From the NCBI GenBank assembly GCA_030063045.1, contig JAQSEB010000086.1:1448501-1512500 (forward strand): 64,000 nt of DNA, given 5' to 3'. Shown here in pieces: positions 1 to 10,883 of this stretch. A program made the position numbers and the translations under genes. This DNA is from Pratylenchus scribneri. Taxonomy: Eukaryota > Nematoda > Chromadorea > Rhabditida > Pratylenchidae. The notes under the pieces were generated by a model that saw nothing but the letters and a program-made list of their open reading frames with translations, was not told the origin of the DNA and made no database searches. Every line of letters starts with the position of its first letter. Position 1 is the first letter of the stretch.

Positions 1-258
1 AGCACTTTTTTGATTTTCTTGAGGCCATAACTTTTTTATTTTTGTGTATTATGCGAAACCAATAACATTTTCCAGCTCGACAAGACACGTCGATTGGTAT
101 GTCAATTTCGAAAAAAAATTTTTCTAAAAAATTTTTGAGGAAAAAAGAGGATACAAACTATAGAAGTACCCTTTTTGATCCAGAAATTATTCAAAAATTT
201 TTTTAGAAAAGAATAAATGTGTATTTATTTTTTTTTTAAATAAATTTGTAATTTACAG
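1..258 (+). other. intron sequence of the left-edge gene
   Basis: AT-rich and without an open coding frame. It contains a fragment (about 70-105, around GACACGTCGATTGGTATG) of the palindrome family found elsewhere in the window. It ends at the acceptor of the exon at 259. Confidence 0.5.
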
Positions 259-462
259 TTGCGAATTAAGAAAGAGGAACAAATTGAAGAAAATTATGAG
301 GAGGTGATGGTACCGGCACCTTCAAATTCCAATAATGATAATGACCAAATGCGATTTGCGCAACAACCAACAACCTCAGCAGCAGCAGCGGCGGCAACAG
401 CAGCAGGCCCAACTCGGATGCTTTTGAGGGAAAGAAAACGAAGAGTGAATTATACAGAATAA
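259..462 (+). CDS. last exon of a gene paralogous in its tail to the FLYWCH gene at 1397-6291
   Basis: Only the terminal exon is in the window. It follows a clean acceptor (TTTACAG at 252-258), reads in phase 0 and stops at TAA 460-462. The 67 residues begin LRIKKEE, continue with a Ser/Asn/Gln and poly-Ala stretch, and end in the basic tail RMLLRERKRRVNYTE. The facing - strand FLYWCH gene ends RVKKEE...RPRLLRERKQRMNYKD, so both the KKEE segment and the tail are shared. I infer a second, convergently placed copy of the same family whose N-terminal part lies outside the window. The sequence at 1-258 would be its last intron. The tail may be a short protein-binding or nuclear-localisation motif; this is inference. 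Confidence 0.7.
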   Translation: MRIKKEEQIEENYEEVMVPAPSNSNNDNDQMRFAQQPTTSAAAAAATAAGPTRMLLRERKRRVNYTE

Positions 463-1396
463 AATTTAAGGAGAAACAATTCCAATGTTTTCTGCCTAAT
501 TTTCCATTATCTATTTATTTAAAATTTTGACGATAAATTTGCTAAATTATTTTGCTGCAGAAAATTCAGATTTATCCGGAAAGGATATAGTGATAGTCTA
601 TAATGACAAAAAATCTGTAAAAGTATAGAATTTACGGCAACAAAAATTATTTATTTCTTTATTACCACCTTATTTTTTTATTATTAATTTTTTTAAATTT
701 TCCTTTTTATTTTTATTTTTGATTTTTTAAAAATAATTTCAAGTTCGATTTTTTTCACTTTTGGTAACAGCCTGCCTCGTTGATGTCAAATGCCAATGCT
801 ACCTAATTAATATCTCTCCTCTTTCCATTTTGCCGAGCAATTGAAATAAAAAACACACAAAATGTTTGGAGAAATACACAAAACACAAGTACCTACATTA
901 ATTCCATAGATAATTTTTTTAAAAATTGTTTTTTATTTTGATAAAATATTTCAAATTTCAATCTGAAACTAAAATCTTTCTTCTTTCTTTTTCTCTTTAA
1001 AAAAAATTGATGAATGTTCACATTTCATACCACAAGCCATTTTCAGTAATGCAATTTTAAAAGTTAAATGAATTGAATGCTGTGTCATCCGGCAAAACCA
1101 ATTCCATTCTAATGCTTTATCATATAAAACTTTTAAATAATGAGGAATACTTATCGTAAATATTTCATTCATTTCTTGTATCATTTTTTCTAATTTCAAT
1201 AGATCCAATATTACAATGAAATAATATAATATATAAAAATTTAACATTTTTAGAAAATTTCCACTTTTTAATATAAAATTTTGGTGATAGGATTAAAATA
1301 ATCTGGCTCAATTTAAAAATTCTAAGCATTACGCACATTTTTTTCGCATATTTTATTGTGTTTGTTGCTCACAAATTTCAATGTAGCCAAAAAATT
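463..1396. other. intergenic space between the two convergent paralogs
   Basis: AT-rich. It contains one open - strand frame, about 969-1247 (92 codons), with residues such as LEWNWFCRMTQH and KMACGMKCEH. That composition is more protein-like than the surrounding DNA. No splice partners or known domain were recognised, so it may be an exon remnant. Nothing else is supported here. Confidence 0.35.
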
Positions 1397-4300
1397 TTAA
1401 TCTTTATAGTTCATCCGTTGTTTTCGTTCGCGCAAAAGACGTGGACGAACCGACTCTGTTGCTGCTATAAAAAATTAGGGAGCATTAAATTAGATTAAGA
1501 AAAAAATGACTTTTTAGGGTAATTACAATAAAAGACAATTTGGCCTACAATTTATCCAAAAATTATGGCAATTTTGGTAAACCAAATTGCAACATTTTTA
1601 CGATATGGAAAGGTCACATTTGGCAAATGTTGACATTTCCTTACCAAAATGACCAAATATGACTGAAATAAAGTCAAATTTACTTGTTTAGAATTCAAAT
1701 TAAAAATATATTTTTCGATAATTTTGATCGATAAAATATAAAGGGAAATATTTAAATTGCCGAAAAAACATTGAAAATGCCGAAAAGCTTTTAAGTTCTG
1801 CAGTTTATCCTAGACTCCCAAACTTTATATCTATTGATAGATTTCAAAAGGGGCGCATCTTTTGATTATGTTTTGATTTTGGGTTTGACCATTTCTAACT
1901 TAGTTTTGAACCAATAAACCAAAATAAGTTTAAACCGTTTAATACCCCTTAATTATTCATCAAACCATTCACAAATTAATACCATTTAATGCGTTTTGAC
2001 GAGATCTATCAATTGGTTAAAGCTTAAAGGGTTTAGAAGTCCAGGATAATAAATAAACGATTATCAGCTTTTCGGCAATTCACTGTCTTATCGGCAATTT
2101 CATTTTTTGGCCAACTTATATAATATATTTTTTAAAAACATTTCCTATCTTTAAATTTACCTTCATCATTTTGTTTTCCTCGAACGCCTCTTCCTTCATC
2201 ATTTTTGCCATTTGTCGATGTGGATGGCCCAGGTTGGTCCATTTCTCTTTCATTTGCCTCCTCCATGTTCAAGTCTTCTGCCGGTTCCTCCTTCTTCACT
2301 CGTCCAAGTGACTAAAAATCGGGATATTTTGTATTTTATTTTCCTAAAATTAATTGTTAGCCTATAAATGGTCAATTTTTAGCTAAAATTTTCAGAATTA
2401 AGAACCAGCATTTCAGAATTAAGAAACAGCGTTGGGGAAAAGGCTAAAGTTAAAAACCCAAATCTAATCAAAGAGAATAAAAAAGCGCCAATAAGAATTA
2501 GAGATTATTTCCGTGAATGTTCAAAATAATTTGTAAAAAAAATAAAATTTTTGTCAGATAGTAATTTTAAAGAATTCGATCAAAATTGATTTTAAATTTC
2601 ACAATTTTTCCTTATTCTAATCACTACCTGCCGACGAAATGCTGGGCTCATCCAGGGCCGATCCTCTTCATCAATGGTGATTGTTGGCCCAATTTGTAAT
2701 TCTCTTCCTTCTCTTTTTATCATTGGTGGCCCAATTGGCCCATTTTTGCATTCTTCAACAATTTCCAATTCAGTTGAAGGCGATTGATAATGCTGGAAAA
2801 TTTGATTTAAATACGTCAAAAAAATTATATGATTTAAGAATGGTTATCCTACACATTTATAAACCATATACCAAATTGGATAGAGCTGGCCAGGACGCAT
2901 TGAATGGTATATAATTTATCATGGTTTGGTCAACAATTAAAGGGTATTAAACGGTTTAATGGTTTAAAACTACGTTAAAATTGATTAAACCTAAGCCAAA
3001 ATATAATCAAATGATGCTTATTGATGAGATATATCCATTGAGTATAAAATTTATGGGTTAAGAATAAACTTCTTGAAGAATATTAGATAATTAGATATAC
3101 ATTAAAAGAGGCGGCCGAAGTCGATGGTTCATCCATGTTTAATGAGGAAGATGTGCATGGCAAATCAGAATTTGTTGTTTCCATAGTTGGGGAAATTGTT
3201 GACTTAAATATGGGTATAAAAATAAAAATTGAATAAAAAATTATATTTAAATTTTTATTATCTTGTATTTTTAGTGACTAATGAAAAATAATTAACAAAA
3301 AATCATTTTTTGACAATTTTGCCGTAAAATTATTTTATTTTATTTTTTGTAATTTTGCCGACGAAATGTTTAGTAGAAATTTAAAAATTATTTTTACCAT
3401 CATTCTGAAGGAATTATTGGATTGACTGCAATTGTTTTCATCAAATGTGTTCGAGGTCAAAGAATTTGAATCAATCGAATTTTCTTGGATCATTTCCTGT
3501 CGTTCGGCTATTGGCTGCTGAAAAACAAATATAAAATAAATTATTCAAAAAATGATAATAAAAAATAAATTTCATAAAGATGTGCTTTCGATTAGAAAAA
3601 TTTTTTTTCGACTAGAAAAATGTGTTTTCGATTAGAAAAATGTATTTTTGATTAGAAACAATATGTGTTTTTGATTAGAAAAATGTGTTTTAGATTAAAT
3701 AAATTTGTTTTCGATTAGATAAATGTGTTTTTTAGATTAGAAAAATGTGTTTTTGATTAGAAACAAAATGTGTTTTTGATTAGAAAAATGTGTTTTAGAT
3801 TAAATAAATTTGTTTTTGATTAGATAAATGTATTTTCGATTAGATAAATGTATTTTCGATTAGAAAAATGTGTTTTCGATTAGATAAATGTGTTTTCGAT
3901 TAGATAAATGTTTTTTCGATTAGATAAATGTGTTTTCGATTAGATAAATGTGTTTTCGATTAGATAAATGTGTTTTCGATTAGATAAATGTGTTTTTGAT
4001 TAAAATGTATTTCTATTAATAATAAAATTTTTATTATTTAAATTTTTATATTTTGGGAATTTTGTCAAATTATTGCCTGTTCCATCATTTCCATTCTACT
4101 GACATTTTCGGGCAGAGTACGGCAGTTACTTTTATTTATTTCGGAAGTCAATTGATCAATGACTCTTTGCATTAATGCTTCTTTTTTGGCAAATTCCACT
4201 TTTTGTTGTATAAAATTTTTTCTCAAATCATCCAATTTGATGCAAAATTGTTGTCGACATTTTTTCAATTGTATCAATTCCTAAATTTTTAATATAATAA

Positions 4301-6291
4301 TTATTTTTATCAATTTTAGGAAATAATTAAAATTAATAGAAAAAAGAATTGTTAAAAAATTAGTTTTTTTTTCTTTAAATTTGATTAAAATATAATTTTT
4401 TAATAATTATTTAAATTATATAAATTTTTTTTCTATTTTTAAGTCTAAAGGAAAAGTACCCAAAATTTTAATTATATTTCCAAAATTTATTTTTTAACAA
4501 TTTATTTTTATTTACCTCATAATTTTCATTGCGGATTTGCTGCTCCTCGTCATTTAATTGCTCATTTTCAGTGGCCAATATTTCAACGGTAAGCTGAAAA
4601 AATGAATGAATGAAAATTTTGATTTTCTTCTACAAACAAATATTTACTTTATTAAAGTATTTTAAAAATATGCTAATTATAAGGCATTCATTTAGCCTCC
4701 ATTTTTGTGTTAAATGATAAATATGATAAACAATTTTTTAATTAAATAATTAATTTTTTAATTAATAAATAATTAATATTTTATATTTTGGAGTCTATTA
4801 ATTTACTCAAAAATGACTGAATTTACCCAAATTCTTTCGTGTCGAAAAATATTATATTTTTGAGCCACGAAAAATATTATATTTTTGAGGCCATATAAGT
4901 TGGCCAAATCAGACTTTTTTAAGGTTCCCTATCCCTTAGCCGCTAATTCTATCCTGGCCCTGAACCTAACCCTGAGCCCTAATACCTAGTTATGGCCAAG
5001 TTATGTGGCCTTAAAAATATATCATTTTTAGGTAAGTTCCATTTATTAATTTCATATTTTATTATTCATATTGATTAACAAAAACCTGCTGTTGAGGAAT
5101 GCTGTCATCCAAATTATTGTTATTCACTACAATTTCACCCAAATTGCCATCCGTTTCCACCATTTTGCTTACTTCTGTACCACCAAATTTTTTGCCATTA
5201 TTTTTGGACTTAATTGAAAAAAATTGATTTTTAATATTCAATTTTTATACCATCATGAATATTTTAGTTATATCAAAATCAAATTATTTGTGGACAATTA
5301 AAATCTTTAATCCGACTAAATTAAGATTTTTTCTGGTACTTATCCGTTATTAACTGTGACCAGATTCTTATAAATTTTAATTTTATTTTCCATGTTTATA
5401 ATATGCTAGAAAAATAATATTTTAGGGTTTAGAAATTTAGGACAAATTTATGGGAAACAGAAATTGATTTAGGGATGTTAAAAATTTTGAAATTAATATA
5501 AAGGTAGGTACCGGATTTTGAATATTTAGGGCTTTTGCGAAACTTTTTTGTGAACGGATCTGAGCGAATGTGAGCTCATTCGAAAGAGGCCCCCGTACCC
5601 GGAGCTTGGCCCTGAAATATCCCTGTCTCCGAAAATTTTTTCCCCGGGCTCCCGGGTCCAACCATAGTTTGAAGAAAAAATTGGAAAATATTTTGTCCAC
5701 CTTCTTTGTATGTTCATGATTGTGCTCTCCTCTTGTATACAAACAACCATTTTCGTTCAAATAAATTCCGGCAAAATTGCATTCCCCATTGTGCCCATTC
5801 TTTCTACAACATAAATGAATGCCTGATTTCCTTTTCCAATTGTTGGTAAAGCCAATGTCGTATAGCATTTTGTATTTAGCATTTTTTTCAATTTGTTTGT
5901 TAAATTTCCAAATTTTGCCATAATTATCCACATAATCTTCGCCAATATTTTTAGGTATTTTTATTTTCTATAATAAAAAATATTATTTTTTTGCCAAATT
6001 TAAAATCATTACTTCAACTTCAACCGCTTTTTTCGTGTGTTTGTGTTCATGTTCTCCTTTTATATATAAACATTCATTTGATTTTAAATAAATTCCTCTA
6101 AATGGGCATAGTCCACCATCGGATTTTTTCTTTGTGCAGTTGAAATATAATGTTTTCTGATGTTCCTGCTTGTAACGGAAGCCAAATTTGTTGAACAATG
6201 CCCTTTCTGAAGTAATTTTGCCAATGTGGGCATGGAGTGGCCATATTTTGCCATATTGATCGACATAGTTTTGTTCACCATCCAAATTCAT
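1397..6291 (-). CDS. FLYWCH-type zinc-finger protein with coiled coil, 10 exons, 518 aa
   Basis: Exons (high to low): 6291-6013, 5967-5701, 5208-5086, 4593-4516, 4280-4077, 3517-3398, 3202-3101, 2792-2628, 2311-2161, 1464-1397. They sum to 1557 nt and stay in frame. Exons 1 and 2 each encode one FLYWCH-like finger preceded by Y-V-D-x-Y-G-K-I-W. Finger 1 uses C52, C62, H81, H83; finger 2 uses C146, C156, H175, H177. The spacing C-x9-C-x18-H-x-H is identical in both. Residues about 224-317 are Glu/Lys/Gln-rich, consistent with a coiled coil; the rest is acidic and Ser/Thr-rich, then the basic RERKQRMNY tail. FLYWCH fingers bind DNA or proteins and occur in nematode transcription factors and MULE-derived genes; a nuclear role is inferred. 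Exon 5 ends CAG|GCAATA, a GC donor. Introns hold a 20-bp satellite and palindromes. Confidence 0.82.
1759..2096. repeat. imperfect palindrome (family P) in the last intron of the FLYWCH gene
   Basis: The ends are inverted copies around TTGCCGA...TGCCGAAAAGCT. The inner arms carry the family P core: a 'gaattctatcAAT..' type segment with GCATT/GCGTTTTGACGAGATCTAT and AAACCGTTTAATACCC. No coding capacity. It is one of about nine related copies in the window. Confidence 0.55.
2840..3075. repeat. imperfect palindrome (family P), FLYWCH gene intron
   Basis: The left arm carries TTGGATAGAGCTGGCCAGGA and GCATTGAATGGTATATAATT; the right arm carries the diverged complement (GATGAGATATATCCATTGAG). It lies between exons 7 and 8 of the FLYWCH gene. 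Confidence 0.6.
3570..4012. repeat. 20-bp tandem satellite, about 20 units
   Basis: The unit is close to TAGATAAATGTGTTTTCGAT, with variants AGAAAAATG and AGAAACAAAATG. It fills most of the GC-AG intron between exons 5 and 6 of the FLYWCH gene. The right half (about 3820-4000) is more homogeneous, suggesting recent expansion there. Confidence 0.85.
4846..5036. repeat. palindromic element in FLYWCH gene intron
   Basis: TTTTTGAGGCCATATAAGTT near the left end is answered by AAGTTATGTGGCCTTAAAAA near the right end. The centre is richer in CCCTAACC/CCTGAACC-like words. It resembles a small non-autonomous DNA element; no ORF. Confidence 0.5.
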
Positions 6292-6299
6292 TCTGTCGT

Positions 6300-7200
6300 G
6301 TTTGGAAAATAAATAAAATGATTATTTTGGCATTTTGAAGAGAATTGGAAATGTGAGAACAAAAAATGGCAAAAATAGATTCAACTTTAAAAAACAATTT
6401 TATATTATAAAGCAAAATAATAATTATTTTCATTTAATATACTGGAATTGCTGCGCGACGAATTGTGGAAAAAATCAATAAAAAGCCAAGCCAATTGAAG
6501 AGGGAAAAGGACAGAAAATGAATAGACGTCCGCGTTGTGCGAGGAATATTTCTTCTCTTTATACTCTATAAAGTTGGTCTAACTCTGCTGAAGGAAGAGA
6601 GATTTTTGGGAAGCATGCAATAATCCATAATCTTTATTCTTTACTTTTTGCCACTTCCCCTTTTTGGTCGCCCCTTATTACCGAAAGCCAAATTATCATT
6701 CGTTGATCGTTGATTGGTTAATTGGCTTTAAAAAGGGCCAAATAATTTGGTATTATTTGGACCATAAATTTAGTCCCTATTTAAATTTAATTTACTCACT
6801 GGCTCAGAAGAACAGCGCCAAAATCTTTCATCGACCGTATTTTTCTATTAAATGCCTCCGGGCTTACAAATTTTAGAGGCCCTATGAGTGGCAACTTTTC
6901 TGTAAGATAAAAAAAGGTTTATTTCGGCCTAATTTCACCTCTAAATTCATTATTTTTGATATAAATTTTTCATTGGGGGGCTTCTAATAGAGAGGGGTCT
7001 TCAAATAGGAAAATAGGTAATTTCTGACATTTACTTATCTTTTTCCTTTCCTACACCATCTTATCCAAATTCTTTCCCTGTCATTATCATTTTCTAATTT
7101 TTTTTCATTCATTCTATTCTTATTCTATCAATTTCTTAATTTACTATAACCCTCAACCCCAATAACCCTTCAAAAAAATTTCTCGCATGGCCATAATTCA
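6300..7200. other. upstream region of the FLYWCH gene and of the gene at 7204
   Basis: Divergent intergenic space. It holds no convincing exon. A short GC-richer word at 6975-7005 (GGGGGGCTTCTAATAGAGAG) belongs to the CTCTATTAGAAGCCC repeat group also seen near 23.3 kb, 47.9 kb and 56.0 kb. Confidence 0.45.
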
Positions 7201-7203
7201 CCA

Positions 7204-7607
7204 ATGAACTATTCAAAAACCTTAAATGATAGCGAAGAAACATCAAGGAACAATCCTCTGCTACCACCTAGGGTAGCTTATTTACAATCTAGAGAAGGAT
7301 TGAGTGATGAAGCTTTAATGGCAATGCCGTCATATTCTGCAGCTCAAAGGCAGGTAGAAATTCAGAGAGAAATCCCTGGACGTAGATTGGTCGATGCCAG
7401 GGAACTTGCTGATATTGTCATAGACGTATTTTTTTAATAATATTTCGGAAAGATAATATAATTTAGGGCGAATTTGCTACAGATTATAATGGACAAAGAT
7501 TTTTATTGTACGATAGTAGGGTGGATGAGCCTGAAAATGTTGTTTTTTTTATCTGGTCAACTGATGAAAGACTAAGGCGGTTAAGAACATATACCCATTG
7601 GAGATAA
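7204..7607 (+). CDS. truncated MULE-transposase-like protein, 2 exons, 120 aa
   Basis: Exon 1 is 7204-7425 and exon 2 is 7467-7607, joined by a 41-nt intron (GAC|GTATTT ... ATTTAG|GGC) in phase 0, with stop TAA. The C-terminal half contains FATDYNGQRFLLYDS and NVVFFIWSTDERLRRL, then THW and the stop. This matches the pattern F/LLYDS...RxxxFST...L..L..W that precedes the catalytic core in MULE transposases and in FLYWCH-MULE fusion proteins. The protein ends just where the catalytic D-D-E region would begin. It therefore cannot be a transposase; it is either a domesticated fragment or the stump of a decayed element. The start was chosen because the frame is open from this ATG. It is near the FLYWCH gene, but no functional link is shown. 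Confidence 0.6.
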
Positions 7608-7682
7608 GTTTAAAATTGATTTATTTTAATTAAATAAATTCTTTTTAAAATCTACTCATTAAAAACCTAAACATGATCAAAT

Positions 7683-8594
7683 TTATTCATCGATCTGAAA
7701 AAAAAACAAATTTTTCTTTATATCATCTTCCCAATCCCAATCCATTTGAGACATCATTCTTTCGCCACAATACCATCGAAGATGAAGGCGAGCTAAAAAT
7801 GTACATATAAATTTTTTTTTATAATTTTTTATCAAATAAACCTGGCCATATTCTTATCATAACTAAGACTTGTCATGTGTCGAATCTGATGTCGTTCAAT
7901 CCATCAAAGAGATTTTGCTAGACTTTTTCGACAATTTTTATTGAAAATTCTAGACATATAATAAAGATAAAGATTATTTAAGTGATTTTCCAAAGCTCAA
8001 TCTTAAGGTTTTTTTTTTCACAGTACTAATTTTTTGAGAATTTAAAATAAAAAAAGTTTTACATTTATTTGCTCTTGTTTACTTGAGTCTTTATTAAATT
8101 TTTATATTCAAATCATTAAATTTTTAAAATTTTGATATCCAATTTTTTCTAAAAATATTTTATAAAAACCTAAAATTATCCATAAAATCTTTCTTAGTTT
8201 TTTTTTTTTAAATTCGTAGAAACCTTTAATTTCTTAAAAAGTTAAACAAATTGAAATTTATAAATTTTTATTGCTATAAAATTGGAAGAAAATGAAAAGA
8301 AACCTGCATTGCAAAAAAGTTTTTGCCATGAAAAAAGATCCTTTTTTCCTTGAGCATTGTTATAATTGTTCAAAATTCCTATAAATTTTGCGAATATTTC
8401 TTAAAAATTCTTATATTTTATTCTTTAAATAAAAAACCTGAGAATTCTTGTTTATAATTTTTTTGCATAGGATAATTAATGAATATTTTTTGTTGCACAT
8501 CTTGTCGAGAAAATTCTTGCAAAGTCCGCTCTTCATTGTTGACCTCGATTGAGTCTTGATGCTGGTTCAGAATTCCATTATCAGTCTTTGACAT
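7683..8594 (-). CDS. hypothetical protein, 3 exons, 113 aa
   Basis: Exons are 8594-8438, 8378-8304 and 7792-7683. All junctions are phase 1 (TCAG|GTTTTT, GCAG|GTTTC; acceptors TTATAG, TTTTTAG). The protein starts MSKTDNGILNQHQDSIEVNN, has a Gln/Asn-rich N-terminus, and then contains RLHLRWYCGERMMSQMDWDW and ends QIDE. No known family was recognised. A coding-like stretch in the second intron (about 7850-7925, HMTSLSYDKNMA) does not fit the phase. It may be a skipped or decayed exon. Consistent phase across three exons is the main evidence that the gene is real. Confidence 0.55.
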
Positions 8595-8599
8595 TTTTC

Positions 8600-9050
8600 A
8601 TTTTTTTTCATTTTAGAATTACCAAAATATTTAGAGAATTAAACTAGACTAAATATTTTAGATTATTTATTTGAGAAATTTTATACGATTTTATTAATTT
8701 TATCATCATGTATTAAAAACAAAGGTTTTATAACCTTTAATATTAAAATTTTACATTTCAGAATTTTAAGTATCAAAAAAAAACAAGTAAGCATTTATTA
8801 TGTAGATATTTTTGCAAAAATATCTTATTTATGAGCTAATAAGAAATAATAACTATATAAATCATACATGATGAAAAGTGAGAGATAACATAGTCAGAGA
8901 ATTGGAATAAATTCACAAATATCAACATCGATAAAAACAAAACAAATAATAAAAATAATTGAAACAAAATTTTCGAAGTCTAAATAAAAGATTAAATTAT
9001 ATTAATTGAATTCTCCGGACAAATTTTAATTCTATCAAAGAATTCTGGTC
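8600..9050. other. AT-rich intergenic space
   Basis: No exon, repeat or RNA gene was recognised. It lies between the divergent - strand gene at 7683-8594 and the short + strand exons that follow. Confidence 0.4.
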
Positions 9051-9054
9051 AAAA

Positions 9055-9226
9055 TGGATTTAAGCATGGATTTAATTGAGGTAATTATAAACATAATAAA
9101 AGAAGTAAAAGTGCAAATATTTAAAGTATGCTTATGATTCAGAGAATGTTCTGCTGATCTTGGAGGAATGCTTACTATTCGAAATATGGTGTCTCCTAAT
9201 TCTTGCTGATGATCAGGAAATCTCGA
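9055..9226 (+). CDS. possible two-exon small ORF
   Basis: A first exon MDLSMDLIE (ATG about 9055) ends at GAG|GTAATT. A second begins after AAAG at about 9127 with YAYDSENVLLILEECLLFE, running to TGA at about 9230. The E-N-V-L-L-I-L-E-E segment resembles S-S-V-L-I-L-D-E-N in the neighbouring ORF at 9820. This suggests local duplication of a small exon. Function unknown; weak splice support. Confidence 0.25.
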
Positions 9227-9390
9227 AGCGATCATGACGATTGCAAATCATCCACAGCCCAAAAATCTCAGCATTTTGGGAAAATAAAGGAAAGCGTCCA
9301 AACATAATACAATAAGCAGGTTTAAATTATTGATATAAAAACATTTTAAACTAAGATTTTAAGTCAATAAATTCTTCACAATTGTCCAAG

Positions 9391-9756
9391 ATGGCACTAC
9401 CACAATTGAGTTTAACAATATTATTCTGGCATGTCTGGTCTTATTCAATCATTACAAATTGCCATGCGAATGGAACGCGGTATGAGGATATGAAGGTTTA
9501 AGAAAATAAAAATATTTATAAATAATTTTAATGTCTTCGAAAACATCGATTCGAGTAATGTTGAGGAATTCTATGAGACAAATTATCATGGATAGAAGAT
9601 TGCAAAACAAAATAATTCTCAGGTAATTTCCATTACTCATTATAAAGTTTATAAAAATTTAAAGGATGGAATGCTGACCAACCCAATACAAGATTTGGGA
9701 AATCTTCAGGATCGAAAATTTGCAATGGAGGTGATTGAGAAATTCAAGGTTTAGAA
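9391..9756 (+). pseudogene. signal-peptide-like ORF followed by exons with an in-frame TAG
   Basis: The first exon (9391-9495) reads MALPQLSLTILFWHVW..., a plausible signal peptide with a hydrophobic core and an N-C-H-A end; it closes ATGAAG|GTTTAA. The frame that would follow (about 9526-9621) reads NVFENIDSSNVEEFYETNYH. It then meets TAG at 9593-9595 and continues in the same frame to TCTCAG|GTAATT. The next exon, 9666-9750, is DGMLTNPIQDLGNLQ...EKFK. An internal stop within an otherwise protein-like frame, and no clear acceptor for the middle exon, argue for a decaying gene. No family recognised. Confidence 0.35.
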
Positions 9757-9819
9757 ATGAATCTTTAAAACTAAAAAATAAAAAATTCAAAATGACATGA
9801 TGAAATCAAAGAAGATGGA

Positions 9820-10237
9820 ATGTCTGACACCAGCTCTCTTATTTTTATGAGCATCGATGAACTCAATGAACATGAATCAGAATCTAGCTCGGTGCTGATA
9901 TTGGATGAGAATTATAGTAAGATTTTTTTAAAAAACAATAAATATTTATTGTCGATGAAATTTATCCGGACTGGGATGAACTCTAGACCAATTTGGCCAA
10001 ATTCATGAATTTATCGACAAGAGAAGTAAGACCCAAAATCCATAGTCTAAAATTCAAGGTTTAATATATTAAATTACTATAATAATTTTTTTTTCTTTTT
10101 ATGTTCGGGTCATTCAAGTTGTTGATAACAGCGTAGAAATTCTAGGAATGAAAGTACCACCGGCATATATTTTCCCAAAATGCGAAATTAAGGTTTTTTA
10201 TGTTCCAAATATTTGATAAAAATCTATTTTTTAGTGA
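9820..10237 (+). CDS. hypothetical protein, about 70 aa, 3-4 exons
   Basis: Exons are 9820-9916, 9987-10025 and 10119-10192. Phases agree (ATA|GTAAGA, GAA|GTAAGA, AAG|GTTTTT; acceptors CTCTAG, TTCAAG). It starts MSDTSSLIFMSIDELNEHES and includes QFGQIHEFIDKR and VDNSVEILGMKVPPAYIFPK. Splicing to the next acceptor (TTTTTTAG, 10234) gives an immediate TGA at 10235. A later acceptor could extend the protein. The V-P-P-A-Y-I word recalls P-P-x-Y-V-R-F in the F-box-type C-termini at 14.7 kb and 25.7 kb, but only weakly. Confidence 0.4.
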
Positions 10238-10470
10238 ATTCTATTGGAGCTACAAAGCACATCTGCATTTATATTTGGTCAATTGCAGCAGAAAATTTGG
10301 CTCTTCAATTTCTAATTCTTATTTTTTCGTAACTCTTATTTATTTTTAATATTTATTTTTAAATTTCAGTTGAGAGTTTTGTTGGAGCAAAAGTTACACA
10401 AACACCTTCGGCTTTAAAAAAATAAAGAATGAATGAGAACTCTCAATTGTCAAGAATTTGATAATATAAG

Positions 10471-10808
10471 GCAAGAATTCTCAATCAAAAAATTCTCAAC
10501 ATTATGCAAAGTTTTTAAATTCTCATTGGACATGGTGGATCAAGGATACCAAGATTTAATCAGGTCATTTTATTCTAAATTATAATTAATTTCAATAATT
10601 TAAAAAGATAAAACTTTTTTAATGAGCAAATAATATGTGCAAAAGAAGAAAGAAGGTCCATTTTAGAATTCGCTCAAGTCTTCTTGCAAAGGATGGTGAC
10701 GATACAATAATTTTTGTTCGGGATGTAAGATTTTTTTTAAATAATAAAATAACGATAATTAAGTGGCGCGACAATAAATTGAAATCTGCAATTGCCTTCA
10801 ATTTTTAA
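10471..10808 (+). CDS. small spliced ORF fragment of unknown function
   Basis: The exon about 10471-10563 contains KVFKFSLDMVDQGYQDLIR and ends ATCAG|GTCATT. An exon of about 10645-10725 contains HFRIRSSLLAKDGDDTIIFV and ends GGGAT|GTAAGA. A last exon, 10764-10808 (acceptor AATTAAG), gives WRDNKLKSAIAFNF and a stop. The start codon was not found; an ATG at 10432 opens a different frame that stops early. Likely part of the same exon cluster as its neighbours. Confidence 0.35.
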
Positions 10809-10883
10809 AAGTTCAAAAGAAGAAAATCTCAAGAAATTTTTGCATAATGGAATTTAAAGGAAAATTTGATAATACAAGAAATT

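Noticed and set aside
3570..4012. CRISPR-like array
   Set aside because: Units are contiguous with no unique spacers, and the context is a nematode intron.
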